From positions 1 through 36,934 of the IMG/VR virus record IMGVR_UViG_3300027749_000017: a stretch of 36,934 nucleotides of DNA, one strand, 5' to 3'. The DNA comes from a virus. Below, piece by piece: positions 13,665 through 19,613 of the stretch; position 1 is the first letter of the stretch, and every line of letters starts with the position of its first letter. Both the position numbers and the translations under genes were made by a program. The notes beneath the pieces are model-generated. The model searched no databases. It saw nothing but the letters and a program-made list of their open reading frames with translations, and was not told the origin of the DNA.

Positions 13665-13833
13665 ATACTTTGCGTTTCCACCTTACCGCGCCGAAGACCT
13701 TGGCGGCAAGATGGGCTGGTGGGGCGTAATGAACCGCAACGGCTTTAATTGCCTGACGTTTCCCGACAAGCTAGGGGCAGTGGTAACAACCGAAGAACGG
13801 GCAAAACAGATTGCAGATGAGTGGAACAAATGA
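13645..13833 (+). CDS. Hypothetical protein, 62 aa
   Basis: The second of two adjacent ATG codons (13642 and 13645) is preferred because it lies seven bases after GGAG (13634-13637). The product reads MKAVPAKYFAFPPYRAEDLG and is rich in aromatic and glycine residues (GKMGWWGVMNRNGFNCLTF), then has a helical end (TTEERAKQIADEWNK). The design suggests a compact alpha-beta domain. No known family is recognised. Its stop overlaps the helicase start (ATGA), implying coupled production and perhaps a partner role. Confidence 0.72.
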   Translation: MKAVPAKYFAFPPYRAEDLGGKMGWWGVMNRNGFNCLTFPDKLGAVVTTEERAKQIADEWNK

Positions 13834-15146
13834 ATTTGCGACCGTATCAAGAGTTGGCGGCTGACTTCATCTACGAGCATGATCGTGCGATGGTGCTTGC
13901 GCCAGTGGGTGCAGGCAAGACCGCCATCACACTGACCGGCATGTGGGAGATGTTGCGCGATCAGCACGTCAAGCGCTTCCTTGTTTTGGCACCCAAGCGG
14001 GTCTGCACCGACGTGTGGCCAGTCGAGCAGCCCAAGTGGGCACCGTTCCTGTCGCTGGCCGTGGCCGTGGGCACGCCTAAACAACGGCTGGCGGGGCTTC
14101 GCTCCAACGCCCAAGTGGTCGTGACCAACTACGACAACATCCAGTGGCTGGCTTTGCAGAAGTTGAATTTTGACGGCATTGTGTTTGACGAACTGACGCG
14201 CCTGAAGAACCCGTCAGGCACACGCTTTAAAGCGCTTTTAAAAGTCATGGAACCTATGCGCGTTCGCTGGGGCTTGACCGGATCGTTTACCAGCAACGGA
14301 CTGGAGGACGTCTTTGGCCAGTGCAAGATCGTCAACCAAGACCTGCTGGGCCGGTCCAAGGGCGCGTTTATGCAGCAGTACTTTGTGTTGCTCAACCCCG
14401 AGTTTGGCGAGTGGGCACCGCGTGTCGGCGCGCTTGATAAGGTCATGCAGAAAATCAAACCTGCAACGTATGTGCTGGAGCCTGGCGAGTACAAAGACAA
14501 ACTGCCGCCCTGCCATCACGTTGAGGTGATGTGCAAGATGGACTTGACGCCATACAACAAACTGAAGAAAGAGTTTGTGCTGGACACGATCACGGCGGTC
14601 AACGCTGGCGTAGTGACGGGCAAATTGCAGCAGTTGGCGTCGGGATTCGTCTACGACACCAACAGTGAAGCCTCCGATGTGCCTGGTAAGTTTACGATAA
14701 CACAAATGCCAGTGTGGTACAGCCCCCACAAATTTGATCGGCTAGAAGAACTTTTAGAGGAAAACCAACATGCAAACACCATCATTGCTTACACCTACAA
14801 AGAAGAACTTGCCGAACTCAAACGGCGATTCAGAATTACAACGCTTGACGATGATGATGCAATCGCTCGATGGAATCGGGGTGAAATACAAATCCTTGCC
14901 GTGCATCCAAAATCCGCAGGTCACGGCCTTAACTTACAACACGGAGGACAGCACATGGTTTTTCTGTCCTTGCCGTGGAGTCTTGAGTTGTTCGAGCAGA
15001 CAGTTGGGCGAATCCACAGAAGCGGCCAACGCCACGACGTGTGGGTCTATGTCCTGATGACTGAAAAAACTGTAGATGAAAAAATTTGGGCGGCGCTGCA
15101 TACTAAGCAGGCCGTGTCGGAGATCGCATTGGAGGCACTTAAATGA
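13830..15146 (+). CDS. SNF2-type superfamily 2 helicase
   Basis: The 438-residue enzyme translocates on double-stranded DNA using ATP. ATG 13830 overlaps the upstream stop (ATGA); an in-frame GTG at 13821 would add three residues. The protein shows the Q-like LRPYQ start, motif I APVGAGKT (about 25-32), motif Ia VLAPKRV, motif II IVFDELTRLK, motif III LTGS, and C-terminal motifs V (HPKSAGHGLNL) and VI (QTVGRIHRSGQ), all typical of SNF2/Rad54-like phage proteins. Length is short for the family, with no accessory domains. Paired with the VRR-NUC gene it resembles a nuclease-helicase module common in phages, probably acting in replication fork or recombination processing. Confidence 0.92.
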   Translation: MNLRPYQELAADFIYEHDRAMVLAPVGAGKTAITLTGMWEMLRDQHVKRFLVLAPKRVCTDVWPVEQPKWAPFLSLAVAVGTPKQRLAGLRSNAQVVVTNYDNIQWLALQKLNFDGIVFDELTRLKNPSGTRFKALLKVMEPMRVRWGLTGSFTSNGLEDVFGQCKIVNQDLLGRSKGAFMQQYFVLLNPEFGEWAPRVGALDKVMQKIKPATYVLEPGEYKDKLPPCHHVEVMCKMDLTPYNKLKKEFVLDTITAVNAGVVTGKLQQLASGFVYDTNSEASDVPGKFTITQMPVWYSPHKFDRLEELLEENQHANTIIAYTYKEELAELKRRFRITTLDDDDAIARWNRGEIQILAVHPKSAGHGLNLQHGGQHMVFLSLPWSLELFEQTVGRIHRSGQRHDVWVYVLMTEKTVDEKIWAALHTKQAVSEIALEALK

Positions 15147-15412
15147 ATATGAAGTTTGACGTGGAGTCATGCAAAACATTGTCCGGCGAATCGCGCGTGC
15201 GGCGCATAGAAGCGGACGCCCGTGAAGCCGCTGAAACGCACAGAGATCGCAACGCGGTATGGCGCAACACACCGAGAGACGGATTGATCTGGGATGGCCC
15301 CACATGGATGGATCAAGTACATAACAACGCAGAGCACATTATTTGGGCAGCAGCATTTCAGAAAAGAAAAGGCAGACTAGACCGAATGTTAGATAAGGAT
15401 TATTTTGTATGA
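15143..15412 (+). CDS. Conserved small phage protein, 89 aa
   Basis: The start overlaps the helicase stop by four bases. The product (MNMKFDVESCKTLSGESRVR) is rich in charged residues, with a tryptophan-containing middle (GLIWDGPTWMDQVHNNAEHI) and a basic end (FQKRKGRLDRMLDKDYFV). It looks mostly helical. I recognise no domain. The tight coupling to the helicase suggests an accessory factor, without direct evidence. Its stop overlaps the next start (ATGA). Confidence 0.75.
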   Translation: MNMKFDVESCKTLSGESRVRRIEADAREAAETHRDRNAVWRNTPRDGLIWDGPTWMDQVHNNAEHIIWAAAFQKRKGRLDRMLDKDYFV

Positions 15413-15618
15413 CCAGACTAAACACCAAGCAGACCGTATCTGAAATTGAACTGAACGAGTCTGAGAAGGCGATGGGCTGGCGCAAGCGTCAGATGGTCGA
15501 GCAACAGATCACCGCGCGCCAGCAGGCGTTTGTCGAGATCGCCGCCAAGATTGAAGCAATGCCGTTTAACGACGCAACGATTGACAGTTTTTTAGTTTGG
15601 TTGAAGGAACAAGAATGA
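15409..15618 (+). CDS. Helical hypothetical protein, 69 aa
   Basis: The product begins MTRLNTKQTVSEIELNESEK and is almost wholly alpha-helical, with a likely coiled coil in the centre (RQMVEQQITARQQAFVEIAA). Four-base overlaps at both ends tie it to its neighbours in one translational train. Its C-terminus (TIDSFLVWLKEQE) is amphipathic. No family is recognised. A structural adaptor or regulator role is possible, but nothing specific is visible. Confidence 0.75.
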   Translation: MTRLNTKQTVSEIELNESEKAMGWRKRQMVEQQITARQQAFVEIAAKIEAMPFNDATIDSFLVWLKEQE

Positions 15619-15782
15619 AACGAATAGACCAATGGAAGGCCAAGCTGAAGGCCGCAAGGTCGGAAGCCAAGCACAAGGAACGGCAGATGAACGCGGCTGT
15701 ACGCAGTTACATGCGGACGGACGCTGAAGTACAAAAATTAGAGGGGCAGATCAATGATTTCATGGCGAAAACTAAACAGTGA
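15615..15782 (+). CDS. Basic coiled-coil protein, 55 aa
   Basis: ATG 15615 overlaps the previous stop, so I prefer it to the longer opening at 15597. The product (MKRIDQWKAKLKAARSEAKH) is very rich in lysine and arginine and forms one long predicted helix with heptad-like spacing, ending INDFMAKTKQ. The charge suggests nucleic-acid binding. No family is recognised. It overlaps the next gene by 29 bases, an unusual amount for this genome. Confidence 0.7.
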   Translation: MKRIDQWKAKLKAARSEAKHKERQMNAAVRSYMRTDAEVQKLEGQINDFMAKTKQ

Positions 15783-15939
15783 TTTGAGTTTAAAGACTGA
15801 GGAACAAGTCTTGTCATTGTTGAACGAAGAACGCGTTACGGGTAAGCGCGTGACTGTGCTGGAGCGTTTGCATCAGCGCTATAACACCCTGCGCGTCGCC
15901 CGTGAGCGTGTAGAACTACTCAAGGAAGCAACCAAATGA
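15754..15939 (+). CDS. Helical hypothetical protein, 61 aa
   Basis: The ATG follows AGGGG by about seven bases. The product begins MISWRKLNSDLSLKTEEQVL and is helical and basic (TGKRVTVLERLHQRYNTLRV), with a leucine-rich pattern suggestive of a coiled coil. It overlaps the preceding gene by 29 bases in another frame and the next start by four bases. It may pair with the preceding coiled-coil protein, but this is only suggested by similar composition and adjacency. Confidence 0.66.
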   Translation: MISWRKLNSDLSLKTEEQVLSLLNEERVTGKRVTVLERLHQRYNTLRVARERVELLKEATK

Positions 15940-16067
15940 ACACAGCAAGATTAACTCAAGTGCGTAGCCTGTATCCAGGCCAACGTGATTACCAGCGCCA
16001 GTGGGTGCGAATCGTTCGATTCCTTGGCGATAAGTGGCTGCTGGCCACTCCAAGGGGGCGCGTATGA
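15936..16067 (+). CDS. Small basic protein, 43 aa
   Basis: AAGGAA lies eight bases before the ATG, which overlaps the upstream stop. The product (MNTARLTQVRSLYPGQRDYQ) has a run of basic and aromatic residues and a short beta-like segment (QWVRIVRFLGDKWLLATPRG). It is too short for firm family assignment. The stop overlaps the next tiny gene's start (ATGA). A nucleic-acid contact is plausible given the charge. Confidence 0.62.
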   Translation: MNTARLTQVRSLYPGQRDYQRQWVRIVRFLGDKWLLATPRGRV

Positions 16068-16129
16068 GCACCAAAGATTGGCCCGATAACTGGCCTTTTC
16101 CACCGTATCCATTGAGGAGCAAAAAATGA
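16064..16129 (+). CDS. Tiny Trp/Pro-rich peptide, 21 aa
   Basis: The frame encodes tryptophans and prolines in close succession (DWPDNWPFPPYPLRSKK). It has a strong AAGGGGG site five bases before the ATG and four-base overlaps on both sides, so translation is likely even if the product is only a coupling leader for the next gene. Its last codons contain the GAGGAG ribosome binding site of the following Cys-rich gene. No function can be assigned to so short a peptide. Confidence 0.5.
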   Translation: MSTKDWPDNWPFPPYPLRSKK

Positions 16130-16725
16130 AAGGAAACGGATATGAACGCCACTATAAAGATATAGCGCCGCTTAAAGACGGCTTGTTATTTCAAAAGTCA
16201 AACCCAACCAAACTGTCTAGAAACAAGTCAAAGATAGGGTTTAATTGCGACTATTGCGAGATGCCATTTGAGAAATACGCTTGTTGGGCAAAACGCACTA
16301 GCCACCATTATTGCGGTCGGGCTTGCGCTTGGGCCGCAAAGGTTGTCCGAATTCCAAAAGACTGCGTAGTGTGCGGCACAGAAATGATGTTGACCCCCAC
16401 TGACCATGCAAAAATTGCTACTTGTTCTAAACCGTGTTTACGCAAAAAGCGGGTGGTAAACAACGACAACATGCGGTCTTCGCCGGATTACACGGCTATT
16501 GTTAAGCGATTGAAAAAAAATGCAATTTGCAAATTGTGCGCTACAACCAAAGGTCCGTGGGTAGCGAAAGGGGTCAAACTGTGGGTTGAGGGAGGTCTTG
16601 CTTGCGCCGATAGTAGCGAAGCGTACTTGACATGTCGGCACTGCCATTTGAAATCCATATTTCCCCAAGCTATGGCGTCCACTTACATGAACAATCGAGT
16701 TAAATACTATAAGGAGCAGACATGA
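16126..16725 (+). CDS. Cys-rich putative zinc-binding protein (HNH-like)
   Basis: The 199-residue product carries three groups of cysteine pairs: FNCDYCEMPFEK with HHYCGRAC, DCVVCGTEM with ATCSKPC, and ICKLCATT with LTCRHCH. The first two have the layout of zinc knuckles found in phage HNH-type and homing endonucleases, where CxxC and a later CxxxC frame the fold. A full HNH catalytic core (paired histidines and asparagine at normal spacing) is not obvious; the HH before YCGRAC is the closest match. It may therefore be a DNA-binding zinc protein or a divergent nuclease. GAGGAG precedes its start. It stands in the middle of otherwise tiny genes, consistent with an inserted element. Confidence 0.7.
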   Translation: MKGNGYERHYKDIAPLKDGLLFQKSNPTKLSRNKSKIGFNCDYCEMPFEKYACWAKRTSHHYCGRACAWAAKVVRIPKDCVVCGTEMMLTPTDHAKIATCSKPCLRKKRVVNNDNMRSSPDYTAIVKRLKKNAICKLCATTKGPWVAKGVKLWVEGGLACADSSEAYLTCRHCHLKSIFPQAMASTYMNNRVKYYKEQT

Positions 16726-16898
16726 CTGGCTGGCGCAAACGACAAATTTCTGATGATGATGACATTCAAGAATATGTGCGCCCGTGGATTGGGCTGACGG
16801 AGGAGGAAGCTGAAGATATTTGGCGGTCTTGTGCGATGCGTATGCCAACAGAATTTGCCAAAGCGCTTGAAGCCAAACTTAAGGAGAAGAACACATGA
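16722..16898 (+). CDS. Small protein with a shared C-terminal module, 58 aa
   Basis: AAGGAG lies five bases before the ATG, and the start overlaps the previous stop. The product begins MTGWRKRQISDDDDIQEYVR, then WIGLTEEEAEDIW and ends ALEAKLKEKNT. The WIGLT opening and the EAKLKEKNT tail recur in the protein encoded at 17106, so the two share a C-terminal half. This 'W-GLT ... EAKL-EKN' arrangement is frequent in small phage proteins of unknown function. The end of the gene is part of a 34-base repeat that also supplies the ribosome binding site for the next gene. Confidence 0.7.
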   Translation: MTGWRKRQISDDDDIQEYVRPWIGLTEEEAEDIWRSCAMRMPTEFAKALEAKLKEKNT

Positions 16899-16900
16899 AA
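16867..16900 (+). repeat. 34-bp direct repeat, copy 1
   Basis: This segment matches 17356-17389 at 33 of 34 positions. In both places it encodes the EAKLKEKNT end of one gene, contains the AAGGAGAAG ribosome binding site and covers the ATG of the next gene. It appears to be a duplicated junction cassette. Confidence 0.9.
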
Positions 16901-17113
16901 ATATACATAAGCGAAGTTGATTGTTTAAAAGCTGAAATACGTCAATTAAATTCAGAATTGACCGAGGTTTATGGATTGCTTGGATTGGCACATCTAAACA
17001 TTAAGCAACATCTGAAGTACGGGTTTAATAAAAAAACAGCGCAGTCAACACTGATATCTGTTGGACGTTATTACCCTCGACTAAAAGCTGAAATGGAGAA
17101 GAACAATGACTAA
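16895..17113 (+). CDS. Helical hypothetical protein, 72 aa
   Basis: Starting within the ATGA of the preceding gene and just after AAGGAG, it encodes MKIYISEVDCLKAEIRQLNS followed by a leucine-rich helix (ELTEVYGLLGLAHLNIKQHL) and a basic end. A short coiled coil at about 9-27 is likely. No known family. Its 3' end overlaps the next gene by eight bases. Confidence 0.7.
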   Translation: MKIYISEVDCLKAEIRQLNSELTEVYGLLGLAHLNIKQHLKYGFNKKTAQSTLISVGRYYPRLKAEMEKNND

Positions 17114-17387
17114 AGACGAAGCATTGAAGCTGGCGCTGGAGGCGTTGGATATTGTGAAAATTCACTTTACGCAGAACCGCCATGTAAATGAAGCTATCAC
17201 CGCCATCAAAGAAGCCTTGGCACAGCCAGAGCACATAGGGTTTATGGATTCCAAATTAAACCCAATTCAGCGCACATGGGTTGGGCTGACAAAAATGGAA
17301 CTTATTAAATGCGGGGTTTTGCCGTATGGAATGACTTATAAACTTTACGAAGCCATTGAAGCCAAACTCAAGGAGAAGAACACATGA
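17106..17387 (+). CDS. Small conserved protein with the shared C-terminal module, 93 aa
   Basis: The product begins MTKDEALKLALEALDIVKIH and continues HVNEAITAIKEALAQPE, a helical N-terminal domain often seen in phage small proteins. It is joined to WVGLTKMELIKCG and the tail EAIEAKLKEKNT. That second half is a paralogue of the C-terminal half of the 58-residue protein encoded at 16722. The final bases form copy 2 of a 34-base repeat carrying the next gene's ribosome binding site. Function is unknown; the fusion shows that the C-terminal piece is a mobile or duplicated module. Confidence 0.75.
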   Translation: MTKDEALKLALEALDIVKIHFTQNRHVNEAITAIKEALAQPEHIGFMDSKLNPIQRTWVGLTKMELIKCGVLPYGMTYKLYEAIEAKLKEKNT

Positions 17388-17389
17388 AA
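17356..17389 (+). repeat. 34-bp direct repeat, copy 2
   Basis: This is the second copy of the segment at 16867-16900, with one mismatch. It covers the last codons of the 93-residue protein gene and the start codon of the helix-turn-helix gene. Confidence 0.9.
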
Positions 17390-17608
17390 TCTAGGCACCA
17401 CGCAATTCGTGAACTGTTGCTGGCGTCTGAAGATGGTCTAACTGTCAATCAACTTGCCGAGCACTTCGGCGCAGGGCCGAAGACCATCCAAAAGACTTTA
17501 AAGACCGTTTGCGGTGTGTACATTGACCGTTGGACGGGACCAAACCGAGGTCAGTACACGGCAGTGTACATGTGCGTAGAAACGCCTAAGAACGCCCCGC
17601 GTCCTTAA
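17384..17608 (+). CDS. Helix-turn-helix protein, 74 aa
   Basis: The product (MKSRHHAIRELLLASEDGLT) shows a classic helix-turn-helix in residues about 7-37 (VNQLAEHFGAGPKTIQKTLK), followed by a small wing-like beta segment (CGVYIDRWTGPNRGQYTAVY). This suggests DNA binding and perhaps regulation of phage promoters. It is the last gene of the rightward unit and has AAGGAG eight bases before its ATG. Its TAA overlaps the stop of the convergent endolysin gene within one TTAA. The target site is unknown; the palindrome at 3931-3949 is one candidate, by inference only. Confidence 0.8.
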   Translation: MKSRHHAIRELLLASEDGLTVNQLAEHFGAGPKTIQKTLKTVCGVYIDRWTGPNRGQYTAVYMCVETPKNAPRP

Positions 17609-18027
17609 GCGTAAAGGCGTGTGCCAGCCTTGTCAATAATCAGCTTACTCTTGCGTGGCGCGGCACCGGCTACGTTAGGTATGCTGATGTGGGTCCACCG
17701 ATCAAACTCACGGATCACTTGGTCATAATTCAGATCGCTGGCAATGATGGCTTTGACCACTTGGTCAGGTGTCATAGCGGGTACACGAATATCAGCAGCG
17801 CAGCCGATGCGATGCTGAGAAGTGTCTTTGCTGCCCACAGCATCATTGACTTGTTTTGATCGGAAAGCTGAATTGACCATGATGGGCTTTCCTCCAAGTA
17901 TTGTTTTGACTTGTTCAAGAAATTCTGCAAGACGTTGGAGGTTTGCAAGTTCTGTTTCATTGGGGATGTTGTCAAATTCACGATGGTCTGTGTGCGTTAG
18001 TTCCGCAAGGCTAAAGTGTTCAGTCAT
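17605..18027 (-). CDS. Endolysin, M15-type peptidase
   Basis: The 140-residue enzyme should cleave peptide bonds in host peptidoglycan at lysis. It has the zinc site of the VanY/D,D-carboxypeptidase-like M15 family: SQHRIGCAAD (H72, D79) and WTHIS (H113), with an acidic residue nearby (E107 or D109). The N-terminal FSLAELTHTDH and the sequence NSAFRSKQVN also match family members. It has no signal peptide, so export depends on the holin encoded next to it, whose stop overlaps this start (ATGA). It is the last gene of the leftward late block and ends convergently, tail to tail, with the helix-turn-helix gene. Confidence 0.92.
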   Translation of the reverse strand: MTEHFSLAELTHTDHREFDNIPNETELANLQRLAEFLEQVKTILGGKPIMVNSAFRSKQVNDAVGSKDTSQHRIGCAADIRVPAMTPDQVVKAIIASDLNYDQVIREFDRWTHISIPNVAGAAPRKSKLIIDKAGTRLYA

Positions 18028-18518
18028 TTTGTGGGCGTAGATTGGTGGAGGAGATTGTCTTTGTTTTGGCTTGATGCACTGCTACCAAAATAAAAGCCGA
18101 TGATGCCTGTCCACGCCGTACCAAGCGATCCCAGCATAAGCATCAGAGCATCAGAAGTTTTAAAGGTTTCGGTCATCATTCCTACCAAGATACCAAAGAA
18201 ACCAATGGTGACTGCAATAGCCAACACAGCAGGAATCCAGCTTTTTGTGGAAATTTGCATGTCACGCGCAGACTTGCGGTCTTCGTTCTCTAGCTTGGCA
18301 AAGTCCAAACCAAGCTCTTGGGCACGGGCCTTGATGGCAATCTCAGCTTGCTGTACTGATGCAATCTGCTCAGATGTGAGCTTTCCCGACTCAATGGTTT
18401 TTTGCGCTTCCTCTGGAGAGACGCCCAAGGCGGTTGCCGCTAACCCGTAAGCCATTGTTCCAAATGGGCCTCCAATGGCCGTAGCCAAAGTTGGCGCTAT
18501 TGCTTTTAACCAATCCAT
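18024..18518 (-). CDS. Holin (GTA-type three-helix family)
   Basis: The 164-residue product has two clear membrane helices at about 94-115 (WIPAVLAIAVTIGFFGILVG) and 124-146 (ALMLMLGSLGTAWTGIIGFY), and a hydrophobic N-terminal segment at about 5-32. A charged helical linker lies between them. The end FGSSASSQNKDNLL is typical of the GTA-holin-like family. It should form the membrane lesions that let the endolysin out and set lysis timing. Four-base overlap with the endolysin confirms the lysis cassette. The assignment is by pattern; topology with two or three helices is open. Confidence 0.85.
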   Translation of the reverse strand: MDWLKAIAPTLATAIGGPFGTMAYGLAATALGVSPEEAQKTIESGKLTSEQIASVQQAEIAIKARAQELGLDFAKLENEDRKSARDMQISTKSWIPAVLAIAVTIGFFGILVGMMTETFKTSDALMLMLGSLGTAWTGIIGFYFGSSASSQNKDNLLHQSTPTK

Positions 18519-18781
18519 TATTTTCCTTTCTGACGCTCTTCGAGCAGGGTTACTTTAACAAACAAACTATTAATCTCTTTGTAGATTTCTTCCTTCAGTT
18601 TGTGTCGTGCTTCAGCCGACAACGGGCTGTCAGTAGGGACACCTTGGCTTGTAATCAGCGCAGGCATGGAACCTTCAATCTTGGTTAGACGGGTATTGAA
18701 AGAGGACACTTCACCCAGAAGCCATGCAAGTGATGCCACCACAATGGGGATCACCGCCTTCATTACATCTGCCCAATTCAT
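18518..18781 (-). CDS. Membrane-anchored lysis-cassette protein, 87 aa
   Basis: An N-terminal hydrophobic helix (VIPIVVASLAWLLGEV, about 10-25) is followed by a polar domain (LTKIEGSMPALITSQGVPTD) and a coiled-coil end (LKEEIYKEINSLFVKVTLLE). The layout, a type II anchor and periplasmic helix, resembles inner-membrane spanins or phage membrane scaffolds, but no typical Rz sequence is seen and no Rz1 lipobox gene is embedded within it. It abuts the holin start by one base. Function in membrane fusion or holin control is plausible. Confidence 0.7.
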   Translation of the reverse strand: MNWADVMKAVIPIVVASLAWLLGEVSSFNTRLTKIEGSMPALITSQGVPTDSPLSAEARHKLKEEIYKEINSLFVKVTLLEERQKGK

Positions 18782-18782
18782 A

Positions 18783-19271
18783 CTAATTCCTCAATTTGTA
18801 CATAATAAATGCAAACGTACCCCAGCCAACAAATCCCGCCGCCAAAATAGAAGCAAATCCAATCAACAAGATGTTTACCGTTTCTGCCAGATTTTCCCGC
18901 TTCAGTTTAGCCTTGGCCTCCGCCGCACGCTCTTCCCGCTTACGGTTAGCCACAATCATGTTGTACTCGGCTTGAATAGCCTCCCAGACATCGCCCTGAC
19001 CAGAGTAGATCAGTTGCTCTCTCAATTGTTTCTCTGCGTCCCGCAGCGCTTTGGCCTGCATTACTGCGTTAACCGCCTGACCCATATCAGACTGCGGCTT
19101 TTTCTTTTCGTGTACCGCCGCCTTGGCTACGGTGTCCCTATGCTCAAAAAACTTAATTAGATCGCCACTGCATTCTTGCAGGTCTTTGCCCATCTGGATG
19201 GCTTCTTTGACCCCAGCAATCGTGCTCTTTGCTATTGCAAATGCCGCACCGATAGTGATCGGGTCGATCAT
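18783..19271 (-). CDS. Helical protein with C-terminal membrane anchor, 162 aa
   Basis: The product begins MIDPITIGAAFAIAKSTIAG and has a long charged helical middle (QAKALRDAEKQLREQLIYS and neighbours) ending in one membrane helix (about 134-155, ILLIGFASILAAGFVGWGTF). I have seen this combination in lysis regions of freshwater phages, without known function. It could be a spanin-like or anti-holin protein facing the periplasm or cytoplasm. It starts four bases into the preceding small gene and lies one base from the next, so expression follows the cassette. Confidence 0.7.
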   Translation of the reverse strand: MIDPITIGAAFAIAKSTIAGVKEAIQMGKDLQECSGDLIKFFEHRDTVAKAAVHEKKKPQSDMGQAVNAVMQAKALRDAEKQLREQLIYSGQGDVWEAIQAEYNMIVANRKREERAAEAKAKLKRENLAETVNILLIGFASILAAGFVGWGTFAFIMYKLRN

Positions 19272-19489
19272 TTGTCCTGTTTCGTGTCTAACTTATCAAA
19301 AATCTTGCCAAGCATTTCTTTGATTTCATCAATGTCACGGCGGTAATCGTCCTTGGCAATGTAAGTGTGGGGCATCTGACGCACATCAACATCAAGGCGC
19401 TCAATGGCCTTGGTGATATTGTTTAGAACCCACCCACCGAAGAACGCAGCCAGACCTAGAGCAACATTAAAGAACGTCTGGCTGTCCAT
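19268..19489 (-). CDS. Small membrane-anchored protein, 73 aa
   Basis: ATG 19489 is preferred over the longer opening at 19555 because AGGA precedes it and family-like sequences start MDSQTFFNVALG. A single membrane helix (VALGLAAFFGGWVLNNI, about 9-25) is followed by an acidic, helical domain (YRRDIDEIKEMLGKIFDKLD) that is likely coiled coil. Together with the neighbouring genes it forms a run of three anchored coiled-coil proteins. A role at the envelope during lysis is likely from position; the precise job is unknown. Confidence 0.72.
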   Translation of the reverse strand: MDSQTFFNVALGLAAFFGGWVLNNITKAIERLDVDVRQMPHTYIAKDDYRRDIDEIKEMLGKIFDKLDTKQDK

Positions 19490-19613
19490 CTTTTTTATCC
19501 TGAAGTTGTTGGTTAATGGACTGCACAACTGGCGCAACCTCACCATAAGGCGCAAGCATAAGCGCCCTGTTAATGACGGCCAGTTCTTGAGGGGTTAGGA
19601 TTAAAGTGATCAT
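19467..19613 (-). CDS. Small hypothetical protein, 48 aa
   Basis: The ATG overlaps the tailspike-like stop (ATGA), and the frame MITLILTPQELAVINRALML continues to APYGEVAPVVQSINQQLQDK. It is mainly helical and neutral, without a membrane segment. It overlaps the next anchored protein start by 23 bases. Coupled starts of this kind are usual in the late block, which supports it. No family is recognised. Confidence 0.62.
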   Translation of the reverse strand: MITLILTPQELAVINRALMLAPYGEVAPVVQSINQQLQDKKDGQPDVL

